NCBI RefSeq assembly: GCF_000247695.1
Contig: NW_004624779.1
Location: 1,547,821-1,611,820, forward strand
Length of the DNA: 64,000 nt
Direction: 5' to 3'
DNA from: Heterocephalus glaber
Taxonomy: Eukaryota > Chordata > Mammalia > Rodentia > Bathyergidae
Below are positions 24,990 to 37,517 of this stretch, one piece after another. Every line of letters begins with the position of its first letter. The first letter of the stretch is position 1. The notes beneath the pieces were generated by a model. It had not been told where the DNA came from. It ran no database searches and saw only the letters and a program-made list of their open reading frames with translations. The position numbers were made by a program, and so were the translations under genes.

Positions 24990-26115
24990 TTATAATAGAA
25001 AATAAGTTGACACTTTTAAAAGAAAAAAGTTAGCTCTACTTTGAGTAGGCTGCCTTTAAAAGTGAATGTGAAGTTAAAATTAATGACATACAGTAAATTC
25101 ATAGAAGTATATATTATTCAACATTACTCTTCACTCTTGTTTGAAATTAAAATAATGTTAAGTTTTCAATAGTGCTTGACCAGCTATTACTCCAGCCAGA
25201 TATGTTCGTGGGCAATACTAATGAGGACCCAGATCCCAGCAGGAATCCCAGGAGCCTGGCAAGGCCTTGCCCAGGCAGCAGCACTGACTGACCAGGGACC
25301 ACGTGGGAACAAGCACCAGAATAAACACTAGGCTGGCACCATCACCAGGATACACGGAACCGTCTGACAGACAAAATCTCCTGGATGTGATTAAGTGATC
25401 AAGAGATCTCCAGTTGTAGAATCATTAAACATTCCCTAAGATCTTGATTAATTGTAAAACAAAACAATCCCTGAGTTTAAAAGGACCTTACTTGAGGCAC
25501 TAGCTTGAAGAATAGAGGCTCTAATCTGATTCAGAAATCACAGAATAACGCTTCAAATAGTGAGCAGGTATTGACAAAGGACCAGGTTTTATCTTCAGCA
25601 GCTGTGTTATGAACCCTCCTTTAAGTCTTACCACAAAGGAGTTTTAATGAGATGGCTAAAATCTACACAAGGTACTAATCACAATTTGAGGAATATTGGA
25701 CAACATGTCAAGGTTAAAACTAATTCCTATGAACCTTGAAACACCACTCCAATTCAAAAATTCAAGCTAAAGTAAAATACTAACAGATCTAAATAAAAAA
25801 TTATAATTATGACTAAAACAAACACAATCAGAGCTACAATTCTAGATTTAACTACAATCCTATATGCAGTCTTCTAATAGAAACAAATTCATAGCACTCC
25901 CAACAACAGATATAATAAAAATGTCCCCAATTCTCCCAAATAGGGACTGCAAAAGGCAACTATCAATAATCTGAAGGAAAACAATCTACTTCAGATCTTC
26001 CCACAGAGCATCACTCATATCCATTGCATTAATGACACCATGCTGGTAAGATCTAAAAAACTAGGCATGGAGTAGAGATAAATCCCTGTTAAACAAAAAG
26101 ACTCCCACTCCAGTG
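24990..26115. other. Unclassified DNA with a short palindrome
   Basis: No gene or named repeat recognised. At 25254-25276 a near-perfect dyad (gcctggcaagg / ccttgcccaggc) sits in a locally GC-rich patch. Confidence 0.45.
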
Positions 26116-26117
26116 CT

Positions 26118-26255
26118 TTCCCTACTCTGATATGCATACAAATCACCTCAAAATACTATTATAATGCTGATTCTGATTTAGTAAGTCTGGAACAGGTTGG
26201 GTATCTTCATTTCTAACAAGCTCTTAAGTGATATGTTGCTAGTTTCTGTAACACA
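26118..26255 (+). mobile_element. MER5-like hAT-Charlie fragment
   Basis: tgcatacaaatcacctcaaa, gctgattctgatttagtaag and ctaacaagctcttaagtgat are in the order of MER5A. The outer ends are weak. Confidence 0.65.
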
Positions 26256-27340
26256 CAATGAGAAGCATCGTTAACAAATTAGGCTATTTCCTCCAAAAGG
26301 AATTATTTTTACCAAGGAGGCAGAGTGACAGATGGGCTCTTGCACTGGGGATATTCTGCCTGTTTTCTTATATTCCATCTTACAAAGGCTATCAAAGTTG
26401 AGTCAGGTGCAAAGACAAAGAAGGGTCTCTAGTTGGCCAGATTCTAATATAAACTGTTCTTCCACTTGGTTCTGGATATGTATGAAGTTTATGGCAACTC
26501 CTGATAGAAGAATGTGGAACAGGCACTTGAGGTTCAGGCCTAAGGTCATGTGGTTTTGAACAAGTATCAAGTTTTGGGATGCTTTCTGGCCCAGCTGATG
26601 GACACCATATTAGGTGATCATTCAACCCACACTGTCATCATCAACCAGGTCCCAACAGATTCATTTCATCATAAAATCTGTATGATTAATACGACTAGGT
26701 CTCAGAGATCCATCCTCCACACTCATGGGTAAGTTCCAAGCAGTTGTTCAGATGGCCAGGGACATGACAGCAGCCATAACGCTTAGCTGCCTTCAACCCA
26801 AATCCATGGCAGCAAAGGAGTTTGCTACTATCAGTTAAATTTACAATTTTCCAGTGTAAAGCACAAACCAAAATTTTACTACTTCATGACTATAGCACCT
26901 TTTAGGAACAACACTGAAGAATAATAAGGAGGGCAAAAATTTCTTATGTGCAAAATTTTAGTGGTCAGTTGGGATCTTCTAATTTGCCTGAGGAGAGTAA
27001 TATATTGAGCCAGGGTTTACATAAGATACCAGCACAACAGCTAATGTTTGAACTGTCAGTCTTCTGGAAGGAAAAGGAATAAAGGTAGAAGTATTACATT
27101 GAGATTTGAGGACTACAGCTTTCCAACAATCATGCCAAATGTCTCACACACCAGAATATGTTTTCTGAAGAAAAGGCTGGTAAGAGCAATGTGGTAGGAT
27201 ATACTGAGGATATTCTTCACATGGCAAAGAGAGCCAGATATTTGCTTCAGGAGCTTAAGAAGAAAGAAATCATGGTGGTTAGGCACATTCACAAAGGCCT
27301 GTTTCCCCTGGTAAAGCAATCCAACTAGAGTTCTGTTGTT
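26256..27340. other. Unclassified DNA
   Basis: Non-repetitive looking, with no recognised domain in any frame. The wording around 26332-26560 and 27120-27330 looks like old internal ERV or gene-derived sequence, but I could not match it. Confidence 0.35.
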
Positions 27341-27470
27341 TGGAGGTTGAAAGAGAGGGAAGGAAGAAGCAGAAAAGGTACAGGCAGAGAGGGAGGGAAG
27401 TGGAGAAGGAGGAGTGGGAGGGGGAGGAGTAAAGGAGAGGGAGAAAGAGAGAGAGGGAGAGAATAACTCC
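27341..27470 (+). repeat. Homopurine G/A tract
   Basis: About 120 bases almost free of pyrimidines (gaaagagagggaaggaag ... gagggagaaagagagagagg). The only pyrimidine breaks are isolated bases near 27380 and 27410. Confidence 0.9.
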
Positions 27471-27723
27471 AAGATGTAACGCAGAAAGATTACTACTCCA
27501 ACTGAAACTGCACCTGGCCATTTAGAATTCTCATGTATTAGGAACAAGCAGCAGTAGGAATGGAGTAACAGTGCTGGTTAGAATAACTGGTCCTGTTCAT
27601 CAAAGAAGAACAACGTTGCCTGAGTGCCCAACAAGCTCACCTTGGTAAGAGTGTAACCAGGTGCTCTCTCCTTACACTCTGCAACTCCAAACAGTATAAC
27701 TATCAAGGGCACAAACCCTTTAG

Positions 27724-27999
27724 AAGCCAGGTTATGGGGGTAGTGGGAGGGGCAGGGGAAAGGAAAGAAGGAAAAGGAAAAATTATGAGAAATGGAAAAA
27801 ATGGAAACAAAGTCTTTGTAAATAGGGAAGGGAGGAGGGAGTGAAGGGAGGAGGGAGTGAAGGGAAGGCTAGGAATGGGGAAAAAATAAGAACCAAGATG
27901 CATCATGTAAAGGTACAAGTTCCCAATGAGAAATGTAAATGTGTTGTATACCTACAATGTACCAATAAAAGAATTTTTTTTTAAAAAGCCAGGTTATGG
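27724..27999 (+). mobile_element. Severely 5'-truncated L1 3' end with TSD
   Basis: About 248 bp of L1 3' UTR: a polypurine block, then tttgtaaatagggaaggg, then aagaaccaagatgcatcat, ending accaataaaagaa and a T/A-rich tail. Exact 14-bp TSD aagccaggttatgg at 27724-27737 and 27986-27999. No ORF2 coding is included. Confidence 0.92.
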
Positions 28000-29671
28000 C
28001 TAGAGATCCCTTTCCCCTAACTAAAGATGCTGCCAGTCAAATTCAAAATAAACTTAAAATTGTTCTCAAAGTCAGTTATCCACTGACAAGTCTCCTTTGC
28101 AGAATCAGAAATGTAGCCTTTACCTATGAGTTCTTGCTTGCCATTCCAGAACTATAATTTCTCATTCTCATCCTTTTTGTGTAGATATGTGTGTGGGTAT
28201 AGTATATGTTTGTGTGTGCCCATATGTCTGTGTATGTTCACAAAGTATATAAATGTGTCCAATGTATAATTTACTTCTATATCTTCTTTCATTTTCCCTT
28301 ACTATTATTTTGTATTTACAGATATTCAAGAAAGATCAAACATGGTAAGTAAAGAAATAAAAATCTTCAAGAATCAGAGAACTGTATCCTGTGACACTGA
28401 CTCTCAGTGCAGCATCAGAAGTAACTGTGAGTCGTTCCCAAAGGGGCAGCAGTGGTGTAAATACACACCTTGGCTTTACACACTGGACACAAAGTATTTG
28501 ACTGCTGAAATCCACTGTGGTCATGTGTACACACTGTGGTATTAGCACCCCGCTAGCCTCATTCAGCCAGTGTAAACAGACACCTGATGCAAAATGAGCC
28601 AATACAATTCTTTCTCCCAGAATTTGCATTTCAACAGAAACACAAAAGGACGGGGATGGTTGGTGCTCTCATGTTCTAAAAATTATGTGCTAAAGAAAAA
28701 GTCCACAAACTCTGGCTACTAAGGTCAATAAAACTGCCTTGTTCTTTTCTTTTTGGGGTGCTCAGTTTTTCAATATTTTCTTCAAGACTGAGAGCTCCTC
28801 AAATTTTTCCCAACAAATTCTTTCATTTACATAGGACAGAGTAACATATAGCTGGTTCCAACCAACAGAAAATATAGGCCTGAAAATCATTATGATAATA
28901 TTAGCCCATGACATCCCCAAATACTGAAATTTTTTAGAAAATAAAGATTAGCAGCACTAAAAGTTGACATATACAAAACTTTCTTGCAAGTTACTTCTTC
29001 ATTCAGAAATAGTTTCCTATCTTCAATTTGTCTTTTCGAGAAAGAGTCTAAAAGCAACTGTACTCAGTATGTCTTGATAGAAATCTAACTGCAGTATCCA
29101 CTGAGGCACCAGTGAATTATTCAGAAAGGTTTACAAAGGTGCCTTTTAGTAGTAAGTAATGGATGGCCAGGCTGGATTTAGCAATGGATTTTAGAAAGTG
29201 GTTTTCTACACATTCAAGTAATGGCAACTCAACTACCTCTTCCCATTCATCACTCTTAATACTCAAGCGTACATGTGGTGTAGGACTTACCACTGAATGA
29301 AACCCACAGCAGGGGAAATTTAGAAAATTAATTGATTAGTGCTCTGTTCTCTCCATACTGTAAAAGCTATCATCTATTTCAGGAAAAGTACGCTGTCCAC
29401 AGTGGAGCTCTTTGTACAAGGCTCCATAAATGAAGATGTGTTTATATTTTACACAACATATATTTTGCAGCAGGAGCTTGAAAAAAGCCAAATGTATAAC
29501 ACCTATCAAACTGAACTAAATAAGGCTCCTTCCTTAATAAAAAGTTTATAATTGTTCTATGTAGAACATCTGGTAACACTGACATGTATGCATTCAATCC
29601 ATACAGAAACTCTAAGACCACAGGGTAACATTTTAGGGACGCAGTCTCCATATAAACAATAGTGAAGAGCA
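28000..29671. other. Unclassified DNA
   Basis: A GT-rich patch lies at about 28178-28250. No gene, RNA or named repeat recognised. Confidence 0.45.
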
Positions 29672-29740
29672 TAAAACCTGTCTAGGCACTCTGGGAAGCT
29701 GGGGCAGGAGAATTTCAAGTTAAAGCCCAGGCAGGGTATT
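29672..29740 (+). mobile_element. B1-like left half of a SINE split by L1
   Basis: gcactctgggaagctggggc, aggagaatttcaagttaaag and the start of 'gcccaggcagggtattt' are B1-like. The SINE resumes at 31228 after an L1 insertion. Confidence 0.75.
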
Positions 29741-31246
29741 TCATTTTTTTTTTTGGATGCTATTATTTTGGATGCTATTTTTCCAATTCCTCTCTCAGTG
29801 AGTCTGTCGTTCCTGTACAAGAAGGCTATTGATTTTTGTGTGTTGACTTTTTATCCAGCTACTCTACTGAACTTGGTGATTAAGTCTAGAAGAATTTTGG
29901 TGGAGTTTCTGGTGTTATCTAGAGTATCATGTCATCTGCAAATAATGACAATTTGACTTCTTCGTTTCCTATCTTTATTCCTTTTTATTTTTCTCTGTGT
30001 AACTCCTGTGGCTAATGTTTCCAGAACTATATTGAACAGGAGTGGTGATAGTGGACATCCTTGTCTTGTTCCTGATTTTAGCATAAAGGGTTTCAGTTTT
30101 TGGCCATTTAGTATGATATTAGCTGCTGGTTTTTCATAGATGGTTTTTATCAGGTTGAGATAAAGACCATCTATTCCAATTTTCTGTAGGATTTTTATCA
30201 TGAGTGGGTGTTGGATTTTGTGGAACTCTTTTTCTGCATCTATTGTGATCATATGTTTTTTTTATCCTTGGCTCTATTTTACCAGCTGTTCTTCAGACAA
30301 AAGTCTACTATCTAGAATATATAAAGAACTTTAAAAAATCAGACCTCCCCAATTTAAAGATCCAATCCAAAAATGGGCATCTGAAATGAACAGACATTTG
30401 TCAGACAAATTAGAAACAGCAAATAAACATAAGAAAAAATGTTCAATATCACTGGTCTTTCAAGAGATGCAAATGAAAACAGCACTGAGATTCCACCTCA
30501 CCCTAGAAAGAATGGCTGCTAAAAAGAAATCAACCAATAACAAATGCTGCCGGGGTTGTTGGTGGGAGTGTAGACTGATGCAACCACTGTAGAAATCAGT
30601 ATGGAGATAATTCAAAGAACTATGATTAGAGATCCCATTTGACCCAGCTATTCCCCTGCTGGGTATCTTCCCAAGTGAATTAAAAGCATCATACCACGGC
30701 TATATATGCACACCCATGTTTATAGCACCACAGTTTGTAACCGTTAAATTTTGGAAACAACCCAAATGACCATCAATACATCAAAGAAGGTGTGTTTTTT
30801 AATAAAATGAAGTACTTTTCAACCATAAAGAATGATAAACTAGAGACATTTATAGCTAAATGGATGCACATTGAGGTCACACTCTTAAGTAAGTAGGACG
30901 CACGTATGTAAATACCAAACAGTTTCTCTGGTGTGAGAATCTGAAAATGTAAATGAGGACCAAAATGTATAATCGATAATGTGAAATAGGAAGGAAAGTT
31001 CCAAAGTAGAAGAGGAAGGGAAGATGGGGGAAGGAAAAAATATGAGAAAAGTAAAAAAAATGGAAACAAGGTCTTCGTAAATAGGGAGGGGTGGAGGGGT
31101 TGAAGGGAGGGCAGGGGAATGGGGAAAAAATAAGAACCAAGATATATCATGTAGAGGTACAAATTCCCAATGATGAGTGTTATCACGTTGTTTACATAAA
31201 ATGTACCAATAAACTTAATGAATAAAAAAAGCCCAGGCTGGGCAAT
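29722..31246 (+). mobile_element. 5'-inverted (twin-primed) L1 with TSD, inserted in a SINE
   Basis: Positions 29755-30283 are antisense ORF2 reverse-transcriptase sequence, with the FADD motif reversed at 29931-29942 and minus-strand motifs [13 protein letters not shown] and [16 protein letters not shown] at about 30250-30030. Positions 30283-31227 are sense ORF2 C-terminus and 3' UTR, ending aacttaatgaataaaaaaa. The target duplication is about 19 bp, imperfect: aaagcccaggcagggtatt at 29722-29740 and aaagcccaggctgggcaat at 31228-31246. The polypurine 3' UTR block lies at about 30985-31130. A T-rich run at 29743-29754 at the 5' outer edge is unusual. Confidence 0.85.
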
Positions 31247-31345
31247 TTAATGACTTAATGCAACCCTAACAAAATAAAAAAGGGTTGTGGCTGTAACTTA
31301 ATATGAAGGCCCTAGGTTCAATCCCCAGTACCACAAAAATAAAAT
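31228..31345 (+). mobile_element. Right half of the split B1-ID SINE
   Basis: The B1 remainder (gcccaggctgggcaattt) runs into an ID-like right half (gggttgtggctgtaac, aggttcaatccccagtacc) and an A-rich tail. Confidence 0.7.
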
Positions 31346-32640
31346 CCATGCTCATATATAGTTCTGTAAATTTATATGATCTAAAGAATGTATTTTTATC
31401 ACAAATAATTTTACCGTTGTACCTTTAAATTTCATCTTCCCCTAAGAATGTAGGCACCACACAAAAATATTCTATTCTACATTCCCTCATTGTCCAATAT
31501 AAGTCATTCTTCACTATTCTCATAAAGTAAACATATATCTGTTATTAATTATTATCAGTAGGTATGCTGGACTTAGAAAATGAAGTTATACACTTATTTA
31601 ATTCAACAATTCCGTTATGTGCAGTTATTATTCCATAGAGCCCACATTAGAAACTTGTTAATTTCCTACCATAAAGCCAAAAATGCAATTCTATTCAAAC
31701 CGCATGGTTCAAATGTCATATATTTAGCTTTATATAAGTAGAAATTAGGAAATTTCTATGCTTTAATAAGAATTTCATTTCATTTCATTTTCCATTTTCT
31801 GTTACTGGATCCCATTTCTTTTTACTCTTAGCCTCAGAAATCTAAGTGCCTTCCTAATTACTGTTCAAGATGCTGTGTACTCGTGTCCCAGAAACACACA
31901 GAATGTGCCCTAAGTCTCTACTTGGGTTATTTTCTACTCCACAGACAGGTGCCTCTTTTCCCATCTTAAAACTTACTTTGTTAATGAAGTTTAGAAGCTC
32001 TCAAAGCACTATAAGATTTATTTATATCCTGGATATAAATGAGAACAATGCTAAAATCTAGAAAGTGAAACTCATTAAAGCAAGTGAAAGATAACTAACT
32101 TGACCAAAGTTACACTGTCAGATTAGAAAACTCAATGACTTGAAGCCAATTTTCCTGAGCCACTGGACTCAGGAAATAACTAATGTTATTGGCCTTTTTT
32201 TCATCATATATATTTTGATAATGTCAGAAAAAAATATTTGAAAATGGAAGAAAAGTAAAAAGCTGAATGAAAGTATACTTGTACGAGCAGTTATAATTCA
32301 AGCATTTATAATCATAACCTTTAAAATATTTTTAATATGTAATAAATAATTGAAAAACGATAGAAACAATATATTTAGATTAGAAAACTACAATAAAATA
32401 CATAGCAACTTCCAATATATAAAAGGTCCTAACATATTTTAAATAATTACAATTATTTTTTTCTTAAAACTTTGTAGTATTGTGAAAATTTAAAAGATGA
32501 GAAAAAATGACTCAGAAGAAAGAGAAAAAATGGAAATTAAATAGGAAACAACTTGTAATATTTTTAAAGTAATTTGGAGATACAAAATAAGTTTATGAAT
32601 GTAGACACCAGTCAAAGGCAAACTGTTCAAAATGACATTT
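31346..32640. other. Unclassified AT-rich DNA
   Basis: Nothing recognised. Confidence 0.45.
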
Positions 32641-32654
32641 TTCTTCCAATTTTA

Positions 32655-32748
32655 TTTATATTTTTCTTTTTTTTGGAACTGGGGATCGAACTCCAGACCT
32701 TGCACTTGCAAGGCAAGCAACGGAACCACTGAGATAAATCCCCAGCCC
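32655..32748 (-). mobile_element. ID SINE with TSD, antisense
   Basis: Poly-T, then ggaactggggatcgaactcc, ending ctgagataaatccccagccc. TSD ttcttccaatttta (32641-32654) and a one-mismatch copy ending near 32762. Confidence 0.93.
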
Positions 32749-32762
32749 TCTTCTAATTTTAC

Positions 32763-33800
32763 TAGATTAATTACTTCCTTTAATGAAAAGAGTAATGCTA
32801 TGCGTCAGACATAAAATTAATATTTTCGAGTTTTAGTAATATTTTCAAGCATAAATTTAAGTTAAGCAAAATTTTTTCCAAAGCATTATGAAAGAAAGTT
32901 TTCATATTAAACATTCCCTTAACACTGAATTATGTCATCCATATATGAATCTTTGTTCACTGAGTCTTAAGAAATCTTTCTGTACTGAAAAAATAAAGAA
33001 AATCTGGAAAGTCTTCTTGTGCATCAAATAACTTTCTCACTTTGTGTTCAAGGCAAGTATCTTAAAAGAATTTTTTTCCCTCACAGTATCTATTTTGTCA
33101 CCGAAACACACTGCTATTCATCTTCTATCTCTGGCTTTTGCTCAGATTTCTAGAATCCTAAAAGCTAAATACAAAGACTGTGGGCCACCATATTTGGCCT
33201 CTCCTCTTCACTGTGCCTGCTTCCTGTTCCCTTCTAAGACTCCTCTCTCTCTCGCCCTAGCTTCCTTGACACAGCCCAGTTAAACATTCTTTAGACCACT
33301 GTATGCTTCATGTTTGCCTGCAGCAATCCACCTGCTGCACTTTTCTTTCTAAGTATTCTTCTTGGATAACTTCACCTGGACACATTATTCTTTTTGTTAT
33401 TACCAAATCTGCTTCGCCATCCAAACCTGTTCTGAATGCTGGACTCCTCTTCACAGTGGAAAGCTGAACACTTGCCAAGAGCATGTACCCCTGGAACTCT
33501 TTGTGCATAGCACAGTCAGAGCAGAGAACCTTGTCTCCCCAAAACTCTCTTCCCATCCTCTCAAATCCTCTTTTCTGAGTTGTTTCAGCAAAGACACCAA
33601 CGAATCTCTTGGGACTCTTCCCTTTCCCTCAACAATGGCCCTCAAAGCACTTCTCCAAGTCCTGAAACATTTTGCCCCCAAGACCCCGTCAGATAAACCC
33701 TTTCTTCTCCATCACTCCCATCACCCATCACCACTGTACTCCAGAACCTTACAATGTCTTGACAGAACTGCCATGAGGGACTCTTTTATGAAACATATTA
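32763..33800. other. Unclassified DNA, CT-rich in its second half
   Basis: Positions 33160-33780 are C/T-rich and carry a long open frame (33362-33910), but it runs into the Tigger element, has no recognised domain and looks like chance. An old L2 fragment is possible at about 33160-33300. Confidence 0.35.
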
Positions 33801-34116
33801 CAGCAGTCCCCACTCGGCTGTACTTTCATTCCCCACAGTTTCAGTCACCTACAGTATACTCAGGTGCAAAACTATTAAGCGGAATTGAAACTGCATTTGC
33901 AGTACCATGATGAAATCATAAGCTCTCTCACTGTGTCCTTTCTGGTACATGAATCATCCCTTTGTCTAGTCTATATATGCTGCCTGACCATTCATTACTC
34001 AATTAGCAGGGATCAGCTTGTTATCAGCAGAGTATACAAGGATTGGTACTATCCACAATTTCAGGTATTCATTGAGAGTCTTAAAATGTATTCCTGGCAG
34101 ATAAGGGGAAACTACT
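33801..34116 (+). mobile_element. Tigger-family DNA transposon remnant
   Basis: It starts after TA with cagcagtccccactcggctg, has ccccacagtttcagtcacc and atgaatcatccctttgtc inside, and ends ttggtactatccacaatttc, then gcagataaggggaaactact followed by TA. The transposase part is deleted. Confidence 0.75.
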
Positions 34117-36841
34117 TATTACAAAAGCAACATATATTTTCACTGCAGAAAAACTCAAAGATAAAAGAAAATTAAAACCATAATCTTCATCCAAAGGTAG
34201 ATATTCCTAATACTTGAATATATGTCCTTCATATAATTTCCTTTCCCCCATAGCACATTTTCCCATCGTTTATAATTCATCCCCTAATCCAACCTCAACA
34301 GGAAGACAGGGTGATGTTACTGAGGTTAAAGATTAAATATAATACCATAAATTTCCAGTTTAAAATTTCTGTGTGGGTTCAACTTCGCTTTCAGGGTTAA
34401 AGTTCAGAATCCATAACATGGCTAAAATTACTAGCTGGCTTTTCTTCTGCCTCACATCCCTGGGAGAAATATATTCCTGCATCAACTCCTGCCTCAAGTG
34501 ATGTGCTCTGACCAGCGGAATATTGACACAACCAACAGTATGCCAATTCTGAGTCATTGTTACAAGGCAATGCATGTTTGCACCTGCTCTTTTACATTCT
34601 CACTTTTCTTCCGAGTTGCCTTCCCTTCATCAGGACCCAAAAATGGACAGAGAACAGATCTATCCATCCCAAGCCAGACCCTGGAGAATCCTGCCCTGAT
34701 TCGGAGTTTGAAGCATTAAGCCTAGATCAGCCAAACCTTGACTGATCTACAGACATATGAGGAAGAAATGAATGTTCATGATTGTATACCTCTGAGATCA
34801 TGTGAGTGTAGCTTATACAGTGATATGTGACTGATAACCATATTCTTACTATGTTTCCCCTACTAAAAGTGTTAAGCGAACTTAACATGAAGATATCTTT
34901 CTTACCAGAATTGACTCTCTCATGATAGCATTAACAGCACTGATTAAATGCTTTTCCCCTCACTTTGTGAACTTTTCAAGTTCATATACTTACATATGAA
35001 AGGTTTCACTTCCAATAGAAAATGGGCCCAAAGGTGAGCAAAATTTGACTATTAAGAAAGTATTCAGAATGCCACAAAAAAAAAATACAATTAGAAACTC
35101 AGCAAGAGCTACAATAAACTTTTTTCCAGTACATACATATTAAGATCAATTTCTCTAGAGGGTAAAAACGAAATAACTTTACTCTACTTTGTTAAAGTAA
35201 CATTTTATAATTCAAATCTTTTTGCTCTATATCCTGTATCTTTGGTTCTTGACTTCCTATTGTTTATGTGTATGATTAGATAAATGATCAGTATACTATC
35301 TTTTCAACAGCCTTATATATGGCATACCTTAGTAGCAATATTTCCATAGTAGATATGCAATCAATGTTTTACTAATTAAAAACACTTTGTTAATCCTATT
35401 GTCTTCAGTTTCTATTACCACTGTCTAAAAATGTCTTATGTATTAAAAGAATGTTTCCATAATGTCTGCGTTAGTCACTGAAAATCGATCTCAAGAATAC
35501 CGAGCAATAATGTTTCTCTTGTCTTTTTTTTAGCAAAAGATTAGAACTGTTAGAAATGTCATTCTAATAAAGGCAAAATTTGCATATAAATAAAAAGTAG
35601 AATATTCTAGTCCTATACTGTTTTCATTGCTTATATGAGAACGATCAAATGTATCAGACTCTCAGTGGTAAAAATGGAGTGAATCTGAGAAGTTGACAGA
35701 TTTTAGGTCAGCTATTACGGAAAAATAACTCATTTAATCACATGTACAAATCTATACCTCTCCCCTCACATAAGCAAAAGAAAGTATTGGAAAATTGCTT
35801 GTTACTATTCTACTTTTTCTTCAGGTAGATACTGATAAACCAAGCTAATAGTTGAGTTAATATCCTGTAAAGACAAGAAATTAATCTGAGTTTGGGGACT
35901 TGAATATTTTTGGTACTGCATTCTTCCAAGATCTTCTATAAGTACTACATATAATAAATGGACACAATGATCAAGCGCCCTTGCCAAGAAGGAAATAGAA
36001 CTACAAAGTACAAGATGTGCAAAATATCTCCACCAAAGCTGACTTATATAAATTTTTCTATTGAGCAAACTAATTTATTTTTACTGAGCAACCACAATGA
36101 CACTACCACAGTGCTATACCAGCGAAGTTTTCAGTTTGCCTGATCTCTCCACAACCCACCCCGGGGCATCTCAACTTCCGACTTTCCAAAATGCATTTCA
36201 AATTTAATATTAGGAATGCAGATTTCAGAATGAAAAAGAAAACCTACAGTATTTTTTCATGCAGAATGAAGATCTCATTAACAAGCAATAATTTATAACA
36301 GCTTGCTTCAAACTGCATTCTTGTGGAGAATTATGCCTAGTCTGTAAAATTGATAGCTTAGAGTGCCCTTTAAAAAAATACCAAGAAACTATTTTTCCAT
36401 AGTATTCTTGCTCGCTCAACCAGCACTGCTGAAAGATAGAGCATCTTAGCCTGAGAGAAATAGCTGTCATAAACAGGCTTTTTACTATTCCTGCGGTATA
36501 AATAAAATTTTGAACTGCCTGTTTAAGCGCCTTTTCTTTGCTAGTAGTATTGTTTTGAAGCTTTGTTGATGGATGCTAAACTCTACATATCACCCATGAA
36601 GGAGAAAAACCAAAGTTTACAGTAAGGTATATGACTGTGTCATGCCTAAGAAGATTTGATACAACAATTTTACAGCAGCCAGAACAAATATTCTTGCTTA
36701 ATATCAAATATATGGAAATAAAAAGAATTATACCAAGGAAACTACAATTAAATTATAAAAAAAGGAAACCTTATACTGTATCCCTACTAGCAAAGGTTCT
36801 AAAACCAATCATGTTTATGTTTCTCCTCCTAAAAAATTAGT
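34117..36841. other. Unclassified DNA, with a possible conserved non-coding patch
   Basis: No repeat family recognised. Positions 36225-36560 are unusually rich in motifs typical of conserved regulatory DNA (see findings), but this is only suspected. Confidence 0.4.
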
Positions 36842-36951
36842 TGGGCCAGGGATTTAGCTCAGTGGTCCCACTGCCTGCCTTGCAAGCGCAAGATCCTGAG
36901 TTTGATCCCCGGTACTCAAAAATAAAATAAAATAAAATAAAAATAAAAAAT
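36842..36951 (+). mobile_element. ID SINE with TSD
   Basis: gggccagggatttagctcag, gagtttgatccccggtactc, and an (AAAAT)n-type tail. Exact TSD aaaaaattagt at 36831-36841 and 36952-36962. Confidence 0.95.
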
Positions 36952-36962
36952 AAAAAATTAGT

Positions 36963-37517
36963 CACTCCACTCTCTGAGCCATAGTTTTATTGCTGTCAAT
37001 CCTCTCTATGGTAATTATTCATTATTTTCCTTATTAGACATTGAGAATCATGGGGGAAGGGTCTCTCTACATCACAAGGATCTAGGTACTTTCAGCATCT
37101 ATCAGAATCTCAGGTCCAGAAAAAAAATTAAGTATATGTTCACTCAGTTGAATTGAATTCATTTTTCCAACTCTTCATTCTGATGGGATTAATCAGCAAG
37201 GCACAAATGCTACAGAAAACTGTTTAGATTCTACTACAAAGCAGCAAAACTCAGATTCTTCTCATGAAGGGGGATTTTTTTTCAAAATCTCCAAAAATAT
37301 TTTAAAAGATATCAGATTCTAGAAATTGCCATTTAAATTTTTAATTATTTTAAATATTTTCTTTCATGTAATAAAAGTGATGAAGAGTAAAACACTGAAC
37401 CTTAAATGAGAACTCCAAGTAAATTTTACACTTCATTGGCATACATATTTTAGACAATGGAGGGGGTGTGGGATAAAGAAAGCTTCATTAAGGATACTAT
37501 GTAATCTGGATATCTTT
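36963..37517. other. Unclassified DNA
   Basis: Nothing recognised. Confidence 0.4.

Noticed and set aside
25750..25990. A/C-rich stretch suggesting a nuclear mitochondrial insertion
   Set aside because: Composition is suggestive but I could not match any mitochondrial gene or tRNA in order.
27345..27465. CRISPR-like or satellite array
   Set aside because: Only low-complexity purine text; no regular repeat-spacer pattern.
33362..33910. 182-codon open frame
   Set aside because: It runs into a Tigger remnant, has no domain and lies in C/T-rich DNA where stops are rare. Not supported as a gene.
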